From Bacteroidaceae bacterium (GTDB lineage Bacteria; Bacteroidota; Bacteroidia; Bacteroidales; Bacteroidaceae): a DNA stretch of 64,000 nucleotides. The stretch's first letter is position 1, and each line of letters begins with the position of its first letter. The DNA lies in NCBI GenBank assembly GCA_017451645.1, contig JAFTNZ010000007.1, forward strand, positions 48,641 to 112,640, written 5' to 3'. Shown here in pieces: positions 38,919-47,877 of the stretch. Under the pieces are notes generated by a model. The model was not told the DNA's origin and did not search any database. It worked only from the letters and a program-made list of their open reading frames with translations. The translations under genes and the position numbers were made by a program.

Positions 38919-41900
38919 TTATTTCACAACTTTCTGCGATTTTCCACCCGACACACGGATATAGACACCACGCTGCGAATCGGCTTCAGTAGCCCTACGT
39001 CCATCGATGGTATAGACATCTGCATCCTCACCGAGGACGGAATCAATCGTCACTTCTCCAATGCCATTGGCATTTTCTTCAGCAGCTCCTTCAATAGGCA
39101 AGGTGCGTCCGGCCCATGAGTCGTGCACAGTGAGTCCGGTAGTCTGGCGCAAGATGGCACGATAATCTCCAATCTGCGGACGGCCCGAAGAGGCTACCCG
39201 ATACCACTTGCCTTCGCTGAAAGCATAGTTTCCGGCAGGCACTCTGGCATTGGTGGTGAAGAATCCGCGCATATCATTGACCGTAGAGGCTTTTGCTACA
39301 GCCTCGCCCCGCTCGTGGAAGATAACCACAGAGTCTGTCGTATAGAAGATGTAGGGTTCACCGGCCACAGTCTCCTCGCCCACTTCTTCCAGACAGAGGG
39401 CTGTATAGTCGGACAAGATACCGGCTATCCGATAAAGTCGCACATCGGCATTCGTCACTATCTGACGGGGCAGACAGATGACTCCCCAACCACTTGCATC
39501 GACTGCAGTACGGTACATGGGGAGGAAACGCAGAGTGAATTCGGTGGCAGCCCACCAGCCTTCACGCAAGTCGCCCGTAGCTGTCAGGTTGCACAACTCC
39601 TTCCATGCATTGTCGGTAGCTCCCTGCTTGGAGCCGGTAAAGCCGACAGTCACCTCACCTCCCTCTTCTACATAGACTGCCGGTGTGGCCAATGTCTCCC
39701 ATACAAGAGAATCGGGCACAGCAGGGATATCCAGATGGTCGAAGCTGAGCATAGGAGTATTCACCGTGTCAGTACCAGACACCATCCATCCATGCTGGTC
39801 GGAGAGGCAATAGTGGTCGGTCGTAGCTTTGCACTCCAAGGCATAGAGTCCATGAGAAAGTCCTTCCACCACCTGACTTATCTGCATGTTTTTAGCAGCT
39901 CCCTCGGTAGCACTGATGCCTGTCCACATGGCACTCCAGCAACGCTTTCCACCCAAGGTGGAGATAATCTGGCTGCCACCGGTGTATGAACCCGACTTCA
40001 GCTTCCAATCAGCCGTATAGGCCTCGAAAGAGGGATATTTGATATAATCATCAGCATAGACATAGGGGAAACTTTCATCCACAGCCTCCTGCAAAGCAGC
40101 ATAGGCGGCCACACGGTCGGCTGCGGCACGGGCTGAGCGAGCATTCTCTGCCGCAGCAAGCATCTCACTGCCTCCCGGCAAGTTATAGGCGGCCAACACC
40201 TCAACCACGGCCAGCAAAGAATCTACCGAAGGCTTCTCAGCCGCAGCCCGAAGAGCTGCATCAATAGCATCCTGCAACAGGTAGAAAGCAGCTTCGCCCT
40301 CGCCTTGCGGTGCATCAAGAACACCTTGCAACTCCTCCGCCAATTCGGGATGAGCAGGTTTCAGCCACTCAACGACAACCGCTCCACGCTTTGCCATGCA
40401 CGAAATTCCATCGGCCAAAGCCTCTTCACGGGTTTTGAACAACGGGCAGAGTATTACCTTGTCTATCTGCGAGAGTCCCTCCATACGACGGGCAGAAAAC
40501 ATCACTTTGCTGTAAGCACCGCTGTTGAACGTGGCAGTGGTGCTGGTCCAACTGGTCATCTGGGTCGGTGCATTGAGCGCCACACTGTCTTCCGCACTTC
40601 CATCGGTGGTCAGGCTCAAACGATGTACACAGGCCTTCGCTGCATTGCGTATGGAGAGAGAGGCATAATACTCCTGTCCGGGCACCACCTCTACCAATGT
40701 TTTGACAGCACCTACCTTGTTCATGGAAATTTCATGACCATGTGCCTGCAAATATGCTTTGCCATCAACACCGCCTACAGGGAAGACACTGTAATACTCA
40801 CTGCTGAGCGGTGCATCTGTACCATCTGTCCAACCGGATGTTCCAAAGTCGAAGTCACCGTTGACAAAAACATTGCCACCAACGTAGCGTTCGGCTCCGT
40901 CAATCAACAAGCCATCGCCCGCTTCCAGGTCGGTAATGACAGCCGTCTGTGTATTGGTCTTGTGTTCCTTACCTGTAGCATCCACCACAACCACGCGGTA
41001 GGAATAGCCACTGACCGCCTCTGTATCCTGCCATGTATAGGTTGCAGCCTCTTCCAGCAAAGGAATCTCAGCCACGGCTTCCCAACCGGAGGTATCCGAC
41101 TTACGCCGCATCACCTTCATGGATGCATTGTACTCTCCGTTATATTCATTCCACTGCAAGGTGGCAGTAGTCGCTTTTTTGTCGTATTGCAAGGACAATC
41201 CGCCCGGTGCTGTCATCTTAGGCAATTTCGGAACGACTTCATACGTTGAGTTGTATGCCATGCCCGACTCCTTGTTGGCATAGTATTCACCAAACGGGGT
41301 CAGTTTCATGCTTCCATCAATAACCATGCGGCAGTCTTCCACCCAGTTATAGACAGCATAGCGCTCCAACCAAGGAGTATTCTCCAACCCGTCAATTACG
41401 GGATTCATGTGTTGGGTCTGGATGGCATAGTTGGCAGCACTTCCCGTGCGGTCGCTGCCCGGCCAACCGGTCCAGTTGGCACCGTAGTTCATCTCGGTAA
41501 TCCAAAGGGGGCGGCCCGTGCGGTTACGGATTCCGGAAAGCTGGCTCTGCCAACTGGGCCAATCGCTGTACCAGTAGGAATGGACTGCCACAAAATCGCA
41601 ACGCCATCCGCGTGCATCGATAGAGTCCATAAACTCATAGAGCCAGGCATAGTTTCCCGCCACAGCAGGTGATCCCAAACGGCGACCGGTAGCCATCATC
41701 TCCGGCCAAGTGGCCAACACTTCAGCTACGGTGTTTACCTGTTCGCGTTCGTCGCCTGTATTGTCCGGCTCATTGTTACCCAATATACTGGGTGATGTAC
41801 CGTTGTTGCCCACGTCTGCAATGCCCGGCCAGCCTTCATGATGGTGGTGGGTCACATACTCGCGGTCGTCCCAGATGTTGATACCGGCATCCCAACTGTA

Positions 41901-42608
41901 GCACCAAGTGGTATTGAGGGGTTCGTTGTATGCAGGATCCCATCCGGCATATCCCTTCTTGCTGGTATCGTTCCACTGGCTGACGCGCAAGGCTGAAATG
42001 GATTTGCTGAGAATGGCAGGCAGATTCACTTCGATGTCCTCTTTATCGGCAATGAAGATGCGGTTGTATCCCGGATTGGTAGAACCTGATTTGGTAGCAA
42101 ACCAGACCATATAACCACGCTTCAGGGTAAAACTCTGGATTTTGTTGTTCATCGCATGATTGGCCAACGACTGACGGTTGCCCACACCAAACGAGGACGA
42201 CTCGCCCTGTTGGTCTGCCTCAGTATAGACTACCAATGGTTTTATGCTGTTGCCATGGGGAAGGATGATACAACCACCGGCATAAATCTTCACCATGCAG
42301 TTGGTGTTCTTTACGGCTTTGGCACCATTGATGCGGATATTGCCCAAGTATGATGTCAGGGCTTTGGAAGGCTTCACTTGGGTGAGGATAACCACGGCAT
42401 TCTCCGTATTGGTGATGTCGATGACGGCTCCGGCAGCGAAAGGTTTCTCTCCCGTGACGATGTAATCGACGTCCTCACTGAGTGTCACAGTGCCAGACAC
42501 TTGCGCCACCGTGGTCTTCTTGTTGGCTGCAAGGCCGAACACCGGCAGAGCAGACAGTGCACAGAGCGCCAGTGCCTTCCGGAATGTAAGAAATGGTTTT
42601 CTTTTCAT
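38919..42608 (-). CDS. GH128-like glycoside hydrolase (putative beta-1,3-glucanase), multi-domain secreted
   Basis: From ATG 42608, 1229 residues with a signal peptide (ALPVFGLAA). An N-terminal beta domain (about 25-190) is followed by a Glyco_hydro_cc/GH128-type catalytic region (about 200-460). Likely acid/base E280 lies in ILGNNEPD and nucleophile E372 in WITEMNYG, with VAVHSYWYSDWPSW between. A fibronectin type III domain (about 480-570), a carbohydrate-binding-like domain (about 590-720), a helical linker, another beta domain and a C-terminal GVICLPRQI...GEPYIFY module end in YTIDGRR...KVVK. GH128 enzymes cut beta-1,3-glucans; that substrate is inferred. A longer frame to 42710 is open but lacks a signal peptide. 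A hairpin separates it from susD. Confidence 0.8.
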   Translation of the reverse strand: MKRKPFLTFRKALALCALSALPVFGLAANKKTTVAQVSGTVTLSEDVDYIVTGEKPFAAGAVIDITNTENAVVILTQVKPSKALTSYLGNIRINGAKAVKNTNCMVKIYAGGCIILPHGNSIKPLVVYTEADQQGESSSFGVGNRQSLANHAMNNKIQSFTLKRGYMVWFATKSGSTNPGYNRIFIADKEDIEVNLPAILSKSISALRVSQWNDTSKKGYAGWDPAYNEPLNTTWCYSWDAGINIWDDREYVTHHHHEGWPGIADVGNNGTSPSILGNNEPDNTGDEREQVNTVAEVLATWPEMMATGRRLGSPAVAGNYAWLYEFMDSIDARGWRCDFVAVHSYWYSDWPSWQSQLSGIRNRTGRPLWITEMNYGANWTGWPGSDRTGSAANYAIQTQHMNPVIDGLENTPWLERYAVYNWVEDCRMVIDGSMKLTPFGEYYANKESGMAYNSTYEVVPKLPKMTAPGGLSLQYDKKATTATLQWNEYNGEYNASMKVMRRKSDTSGWEAVAEIPLLEEAATYTWQDTEAVSGYSYRVVVVDATGKEHKTNTQTAVITDLEAGDGLLIDGAERYVGGNVFVNGDFDFGTSGWTDGTDAPLSSEYYSVFPVGGVDGKAYLQAHGHEISMNKVGAVKTLVEVVPGQEYYASLSIRNAAKACVHRLSLTTDGSAEDSVALNAPTQMTSWTSTTATFNSGAYSKVMFSARRMEGLSQIDKVILCPLFKTREEALADGISCMAKRGAVVVEWLKPAHPELAEELQGVLDAPQGEGEAAFYLLQDAIDAALRAAAEKPSVDSLLAVVEVLAAYNLPGGSEMLAAAENARSARAAADRVAAYAALQEAVDESFPYVYADDYIKYPSFEAYTADWKLKSGSYTGGSQIISTLGGKRCWSAMWTGISATEGAAKNMQISQVVEGLSHGLYALECKATTDHYCLSDQHGWMVSGTDTVNTPMLSFDHLDIPAVPDSLVWETLATPAVYVEEGGEVTVGFTGSKQGATDNAWKELCNLTATGDLREGWWAATEFTLRFLPMYRTAVDASGWGVICLPRQIVTNADVRLYRIAGILSDYTALCLEEVGEETVAGEPYIFYTTDSVVIFHERGEAVAKASTVNDMRGFFTTNARVPAGNYAFSEGKWYRVASSGRPQIGDYRAILRQTTGLTVHDSWAGRTLPIEGAAEENANGIGEVTIDSVLGEDADVYTIDGRRATEADSQRGVYIRVSGGKSQKVVK

Positions 42609-42658
42609 AATATTGTTCTTTGATAAATTAAGAATCAGGAATAGCGTATATAAAGGAA

Positions 42659-42725
42659 AAAGAGTGAAAGACAAAGCCATTGCCCCCACGGGACACACTT
42701 CATCCTTCACTCTTTCGTCTCTACT
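42659..42725 (-). other. Intra-operon hairpin between susD and the GH128-like gene
   Basis: AAAGAGTGAA (42659-42668) and TTCACTCTTT (42716-42725) are perfectly complementary, with 47 nt between. On the minus strand the closing arm runs into TTCC after CTTT, so it resembles a weak terminator or an mRNA processing/stability stem. It begins 2 bp after the SusD stop codon. Confidence 0.45.
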
Positions 42726-42727
42726 TA

Positions 42728-44575
42728 TTATTTCAACCCAATCTGGCCACCCCAGTTGAGATACCAGTTGTTGGTGTTGTAAAGGTCGGTCTGGATGGCA
42801 TTCTTGCCTTTGCCACTACGTGCATAGACCCTGTCAGCCAGATAGGCAGGCTCTCCGCGACGCAAGGCCACACGCATCAAGTCGTAATAGCGTGTTCCCT
42901 CGAAAGCGAACTCCAACGCGCCTTCATCCACAATCATGTCTTCCACTTTCTCTATCTGATATGCCAATGAGTCGGCTGCATTCTGGCAAGTGGCATCACC
43001 TTCCGGCATCTGATAATATTTGTTGGCATCAGACAATCCGGAGCCACGGCTATGGATTCCGATTGTGTTAGCCTGATTCACTGCAGAGAGCAACGTTGAT
43101 GCCGAATAGAGCTTATAATTGGCAATGGGGAAATTGAACTGCGAGATGAAAGCCTGTTCGTCCAAGCTGGTGCAATAAGGCAACACCTTCTCTTCGATAA
43201 CGTCGTTGTTCAATCCTGTGGCCAGAATCTGGTATGCCATGCGCGGGAATCCGGCCCGGTTGAGGGCCTCAGCCATACGCAGGTACACCATCATACGACG
43301 ATAGATATGCACGTTACGTGTGGTGTACTTATCTATCATCTGCCCCTCGGTCTGCACATTGTCAACCAGAATCGACCGTTCGCTATAGCGTCCGTACCAA
43401 ACCCAAAGGCGCAGGTCACCGGGGTAATCAAATCCATCGATTTTGCTGGGTGCATAGAGCGTGTCAGCCAACATGGTTCCTGCGGCATTGGTTGTCACCA
43501 CACAATGCACCTGAGCAGCAGACAACTCCTTCAATGCGGTAGAGGGCACAAGGCTTACTTTACCATTGTTCTCCTCATTCAACGCGCCATACGAAGAGGT
43601 CCACGAATTGAACAGATTGCGCAGTTGGCTATAGACACCTTCCGATGGGATTGAGTCACCGGGAATCAACGTAATCAATTCGGACTGGGGATTCTTTAAT
43701 TCACTGTTGTCGAAAGAAGAAAAGGTGTAAGCATTTCCCCAATCTTCATTACGCCAACGATAATGGGATGTCGTCGTTGCGTAGTAAGAGTTGTCTCCAT
43801 TACGACGGTTGATGTATCCGTAATAGTTCAACGCTGCCTCGCGGTAATTGCCGGCCCACAAGTGGAGGTCGCCCAACAGGATGCGGATAGGGAAATAGAA
43901 AAGATGTGAATTCAATCCGCGGATATCACCGTAAGCAGGATATTCCACCTCTTCCAGCCCCACCAGGTCCTGAATGAAATAGTCGCAGACTTCCTGAATG
44001 CCGTAGCGAGGATAGTCGGCATCTGCCTGCTCCTGTGTGAGGATAGGCTCAGTCACGAAGGGCACACTGCCATAGTTGAGCACCAATTGCAGATAGGTCC
44101 ACGCACGGAAAGCCTTCACGGCTGCATACTCCGGCAAGAACATCTGTTCGTTGCGGTTGTTGCGGATGGCCGTATCCACATTGGCAATGTAATAGTTACA
44201 GTTGTTGATGACGGCATAATAGTCGCGCGGCTGGTTATAGACGTTGTCATCATTCATGGTGAAGAGCGCCATGTCGCGCAGGTCGGACGAAGTGTATTGA
44301 TTGATGTCCATCAGGTCGCCACGCACCTCTCCGAGGAGGATGGTGCGGTCGGCGATTTTCTGTATCTTACCCATGATACCGACAACCGAATAGACGGTAT
44401 CTGTAGCACTGTTCAGCGGGTTGTCTCCCTCATAGATTACATAGCTGGAATCCTGCTCAAAGAAGTCTTCGCAGGAAGTCAGTATGGTAGTGGATGCCAG
44501 TGCACCTGCCAGACAGGCCACCGCGCAGAGATGTCTGCCTGCCGGAACATTGATATATTTCTTCATTGATTTCAT
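42728..44575 (-). CDS. SusD/RagB-family lipoprotein (pair 2)
   Basis: A 615-residue SusD-family lipoprotein (lipobox ILTSCEDFF, Cys35). The helical TPR-like core includes FRAWTYLQLVLNYGSVPFVTEPIL and LFYFPIRILLGDLHLWAGNYREAALNYYGYIN. The C-terminal SusD domain has VHIYRRMMVYLRMAEALNRAG and FAFEGTRYYDLMRVALR. SusD caps the SusC pore and binds glycan at the cell surface. It is 23 bp downstream of its SusC partner and 120 bp upstream of the GH128-like enzyme. Confidence 0.93.
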   Translation of the reverse strand: MKSMKKYINVPAGRHLCAVACLAGALASTTILTSCEDFFEQDSSYVIYEGDNPLNSATDTVYSVVGIMGKIQKIADRTILLGEVRGDLMDINQYTSSDLRDMALFTMNDDNVYNQPRDYYAVINNCNYYIANVDTAIRNNRNEQMFLPEYAAVKAFRAWTYLQLVLNYGSVPFVTEPILTQEQADADYPRYGIQEVCDYFIQDLVGLEEVEYPAYGDIRGLNSHLFYFPIRILLGDLHLWAGNYREAALNYYGYINRRNGDNSYYATTTSHYRWRNEDWGNAYTFSSFDNSELKNPQSELITLIPGDSIPSEGVYSQLRNLFNSWTSSYGALNEENNGKVSLVPSTALKELSAAQVHCVVTTNAAGTMLADTLYAPSKIDGFDYPGDLRLWVWYGRYSERSILVDNVQTEGQMIDKYTTRNVHIYRRMMVYLRMAEALNRAGFPRMAYQILATGLNNDVIEEKVLPYCTSLDEQAFISQFNFPIANYKLYSASTLLSAVNQANTIGIHSRGSGLSDANKYYQMPEGDATCQNAADSLAYQIEKVEDMIVDEGALEFAFEGTRYYDLMRVALRRGEPAYLADRVYARSGKGKNAIQTDLYNTNNWYLNWGGQIGLK

Positions 44576-44598
44576 ATCGTTATGCTTGTTTTTGTTTT

Positions 44599-47500
44599 TT
44601 AGAGATTAATCTTCACACCTACTACTACAGAAGCACTCTGAGGCAATGCACCCATGTCGATACCCTGACCGATGACGGATGAAGTAGAGGTGAACTCAGG
44701 ATCGCTACCCAAATACTTGCTGAATGTGAGCAGGTTGTTTCCCTGCACCCAGAACTGGAGTCCCTGGATATACTCTGAAGCCAACGGGAGGTCATACGAC
44801 AGAGTGGCACTCTTCAGACGCAGGTAACTGCCGTCCTCAATCCAGCGGTCGCTGAAGCGGGCATTGCCCATCGGATCCTGGAATGTGGCACGCGGCATAG
44901 AGGTAACCTGTCCCTCCACTTGCCAACGGTTGAGCATGGCAGTGGTCTGGTTCATGAAGCGGTTGCCGCCTTCCAGCTGCGAACGCATGTAGTTATAGAC
45001 ATCACCACCTACAGAGTAGTTGAAGTTCACATCCAGTTTGAAACGCTTGTAAGAGAGCGTTGTGAAGATGTTACCATAGAAATCGGGGTTGGGGTCACCG
45101 ATGACGAAACGGTCGTTCGCATCGATAATGCCGTCGCTGTTCTTGTCCACAAAGTGTACATCACCGGCTTCGAAAGGAATCTTTGCACCGGTAGCATCCT
45201 TGATGCCGAGTCCGGCCTCTGCAGCAGCTTCGCTTGTAGCAAACACACCTTGTGTCTTGTATCCGTAGAAGATGTTGGCAGCTTGCCCCACTTCAGTGCG
45301 GATAGTGGCACCATACAGCTCTGTTTCTATATACTTACCGCCATCTTTGGTGGTAGGAAGTTCGGTAATCTCATTCTTGTAGTGTCCTACGCTGGCACCC
45401 AACTGCCACTGCCAGTCCTTGGTGGCCAGCACCTTCAGGTTGGCAGTCACGTCGAATCCCTGATTCTTCAGTTCACCACCGTTGCCCCATGTATTTGCCA
45501 TACCGGAGAGGATGCTGAGACTCTGGGCAGTCAACAGGTCGGTAGTCGTACTGTTGAAATAGTTGGCGCTCAAGTACAGACGGTTGTTGAAGAGCGAAGC
45601 CTCCAGACCGACATTGAAGCGACGGGTTGTCTCCCACTGGATGTTGGTGTTACCGATGCCCTCGATGGTCAGACCAGATGCATCATTCAGCAGACGCAAT
45701 GCCTTGAAATAGGTGCGTGCAGCATTGTAGTCGATGTCATCGTTACCGCTCACATCGAAACCGGCAGAGAGGCGCAGGTAGTTGACGGGCTTCACCTTGG
45801 CAAACCAGCTTTCGTTAGAGATGACCCACGAAGCCTGTACACCGGGGAAGATACCCCAACCGGCACCCATCAGGTCCAGTCCGGCATCCTTACCGAAACG
45901 TGAAGAGCTCTCCATCGTCAGGTTGGCCTGCAGATAGTAGCGGCTCATATAGTCGTACTCGGCCTGCGCATACCAAGCCACAGAATTCCATGAATCTTTG
46001 GCTCCGGAAGTGGTGGCATTGGCCAAGCCCTTGTGAATATAAGGTGTCTTGTCACTACCGGTGTTGTAACCAAGCAGTGAGGTCAGCTTATAGGTGTCGA
46101 TGTTGATACGGACACCTCCGAACACATGCAGGTTGTGTGCATCGTAACGGTTGCTCCAGTCGAGGCGGGTGTCACTCATCATCGACTCCTGCTTGGAGAA
46201 GAGCGAGCGTACCTCATTCTGGCGATAGGCATTCACAGCATCTACATAATAGTCGGGCACACCGTTCACCGGCACATAGAACTTCTCATTGTTGTTCACC
46301 AGACTGTAGCTGAAGTGCTCGTGCAACCACAAATGGTCGTTGAACTTGTACTTCGGAGTCACTGCCAGATTGAGCAATGAGGTTTCGAAACGGTTCTTGT
46401 ATTCACCGTCGCCATACTCATTGATAGCCCACGGGTTGGCCAATTTATAGTTGTAATTGGACACTTTGGCCATGGCTTCGTTCAGGTAAGTCTCGTCATC
46501 GATGTCCAGGTGGTCGGTTGACAAACTGCCACGAGAATAGGTGTAAGGGCTGAGGAAGGGGCTCTTCACATAAGCCAGGAAAGAGGGAGAAGTCGGAGTC
46601 CCTTGATCGTAGGTAGAGGGAGCACCGTCGTTGCGAAGGTTACGCGTCTGGTTGACATACGAAGCATCGAAACGTACAGACAGGGCCTTGGTCAGGTTGA
46701 TATCTGTATTGAAACGCACGTTCAAACGGTTGAGGTTGTTGTACTCCAACGTACTTTCTGCACCGGTGTAACCCAATGAGAGGTTGTAGCTGGCCACATC
46801 GTCACCTCCGCTGATGTTGATGCCGTAGTTCTGAGTCAAGGCTGTGCGATAAATCTCATCTTTCCAATCGGTATTGTTGTGATACTGTTCATAGTAGTAG
46901 TCGTTCGGATCCTCGGTCAGGAACTTGAAATCCTGCAGACGGGTTCCCGTACCAGCCAACAATTCTGAAGCATATCCACGGTACTCCTCGGCATCCATCA
47001 TGTCGATGTACTTGGGCAATGTCGTCACACCCAACGAAGCGCTGGCAGTGATGCGGGTAGCCATGGTGTTGCTGCGACGTGTCTGGATGAGGATGACACC
47101 GTTTGCACCTTTGGCACCATAGAGAGCCGTACCGTTGCGCATGATTTCCACCTTGGCAATGTCAGCCGGACTGATGTTGGAGAGCACATCGTTGGTAAAA
47201 CCTGAGTGCAACAGTTCGCGTCCATACTGTTGGTCGAGGATAACTCCATCCACTACCACCAACGGCTGTGCATTGACATTGAGGGAGTTCAATCCCTGCA
47301 GGAACATCACGCTTCCCACACCCGGAGTGGCGTTGCGGTTCACTGTATAGGCGTATGCACCCAACTGGTTCTGGATTTCGTCCTTGATATTGATGGCACT
47401 GCTATACTGGAAATCGCTGGCAGACTGATCGTTGCGCACATTGGTTGCACCGGTATATTCGGCATCAAACGCTGTACTGTACAGACGGGCATCATACTGT

Positions 47501-47844
47501 TCTTCGCCTTTCTGCAATCCGATGACAACCGGGTTGTAGTCCGGTCCGCTGACGAAGAGCGAAGAGGCATAGGTAGGGACTTTCACCTCATATGTTCCAT
47601 CGTCGTTCGTCAAAGCACTGAATCCGTCAATCTCGCCCGCACGCACCATTGCGCCGGAAACGGGAGCACCGGTGACAGCATCAAGCACACGGCCTTTGAC
47701 CACACGGGTGGCCACCTGCTTCTTCGCTGCAGCTGAAGGGGCGGCAACCTCTTCGGCCACCTCTTCTGTATTCACCTCTTGGGCTGAAGCATTCAATGAG
47801 AATGCCATCAGCGATGTAAATCCAAATAATATATATCGATTCAT
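44599..47844 (-). CDS. SusC/RagA-family TonB-linked outer-membrane protein (pair 2)
   Basis: A 1081-residue protein with a signal peptide (LNASAQ). A carboxypeptidase-regulatory-like domain (about 48-130; VVKGRVLDAVTGAPVSGAMVRAG) precedes the plug (about 135-265; PLVVVDGVILDQQYG, KVEIMRNGTALYGAKGANGVILIQTRR) and the barrel. It ends SVVVGVKINL. It imports oligosaccharides with SusD. It follows the 570-aa fasciclin protein by 33 bp. The Ala/Glu-rich segment after the signal peptide (VNTEEVAEEVAAPSAAAKK) is unusual for SusC. Confidence 0.95.
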   Translation of the reverse strand: MNRYILFGFTSLMAFSLNASAQEVNTEEVAEEVAAPSAAAKKQVATRVVKGRVLDAVTGAPVSGAMVRAGEIDGFSALTNDDGTYEVKVPTYASSLFVSGPDYNPVVIGLQKGEEQYDARLYSTAFDAEYTGATNVRNDQSASDFQYSSAINIKDEIQNQLGAYAYTVNRNATPGVGSVMFLQGLNSLNVNAQPLVVVDGVILDQQYGRELLHSGFTNDVLSNISPADIAKVEIMRNGTALYGAKGANGVILIQTRRSNTMATRITASASLGVTTLPKYIDMMDAEEYRGYASELLAGTGTRLQDFKFLTEDPNDYYYEQYHNNTDWKDEIYRTALTQNYGINISGGDDVASYNLSLGYTGAESTLEYNNLNRLNVRFNTDINLTKALSVRFDASYVNQTRNLRNDGAPSTYDQGTPTSPSFLAYVKSPFLSPYTYSRGSLSTDHLDIDDETYLNEAMAKVSNYNYKLANPWAINEYGDGEYKNRFETSLLNLAVTPKYKFNDHLWLHEHFSYSLVNNNEKFYVPVNGVPDYYVDAVNAYRQNEVRSLFSKQESMMSDTRLDWSNRYDAHNLHVFGGVRINIDTYKLTSLLGYNTGSDKTPYIHKGLANATTSGAKDSWNSVAWYAQAEYDYMSRYYLQANLTMESSSRFGKDAGLDLMGAGWGIFPGVQASWVISNESWFAKVKPVNYLRLSAGFDVSGNDDIDYNAARTYFKALRLLNDASGLTIEGIGNTNIQWETTRRFNVGLEASLFNNRLYLSANYFNSTTTDLLTAQSLSILSGMANTWGNGGELKNQGFDVTANLKVLATKDWQWQLGASVGHYKNEITELPTTKDGGKYIETELYGATIRTEVGQAANIFYGYKTQGVFATSEAAAEAGLGIKDATGAKIPFEAGDVHFVDKNSDGIIDANDRFVIGDPNPDFYGNIFTTLSYKRFKLDVNFNYSVGGDVYNYMRSQLEGGNRFMNQTTAMLNRWQVEGQVTSMPRATFQDPMGNARFSDRWIEDGSYLRLKSATLSYDLPLASEYIQGLQFWVQGNNLLTFSKYLGSDPEFTSTSSVIGQGIDMGALPQSASVVVGVKINL

Positions 47845-47877
47845 AATCTATTTTTTAAATTGATGAGCATTCCATTG

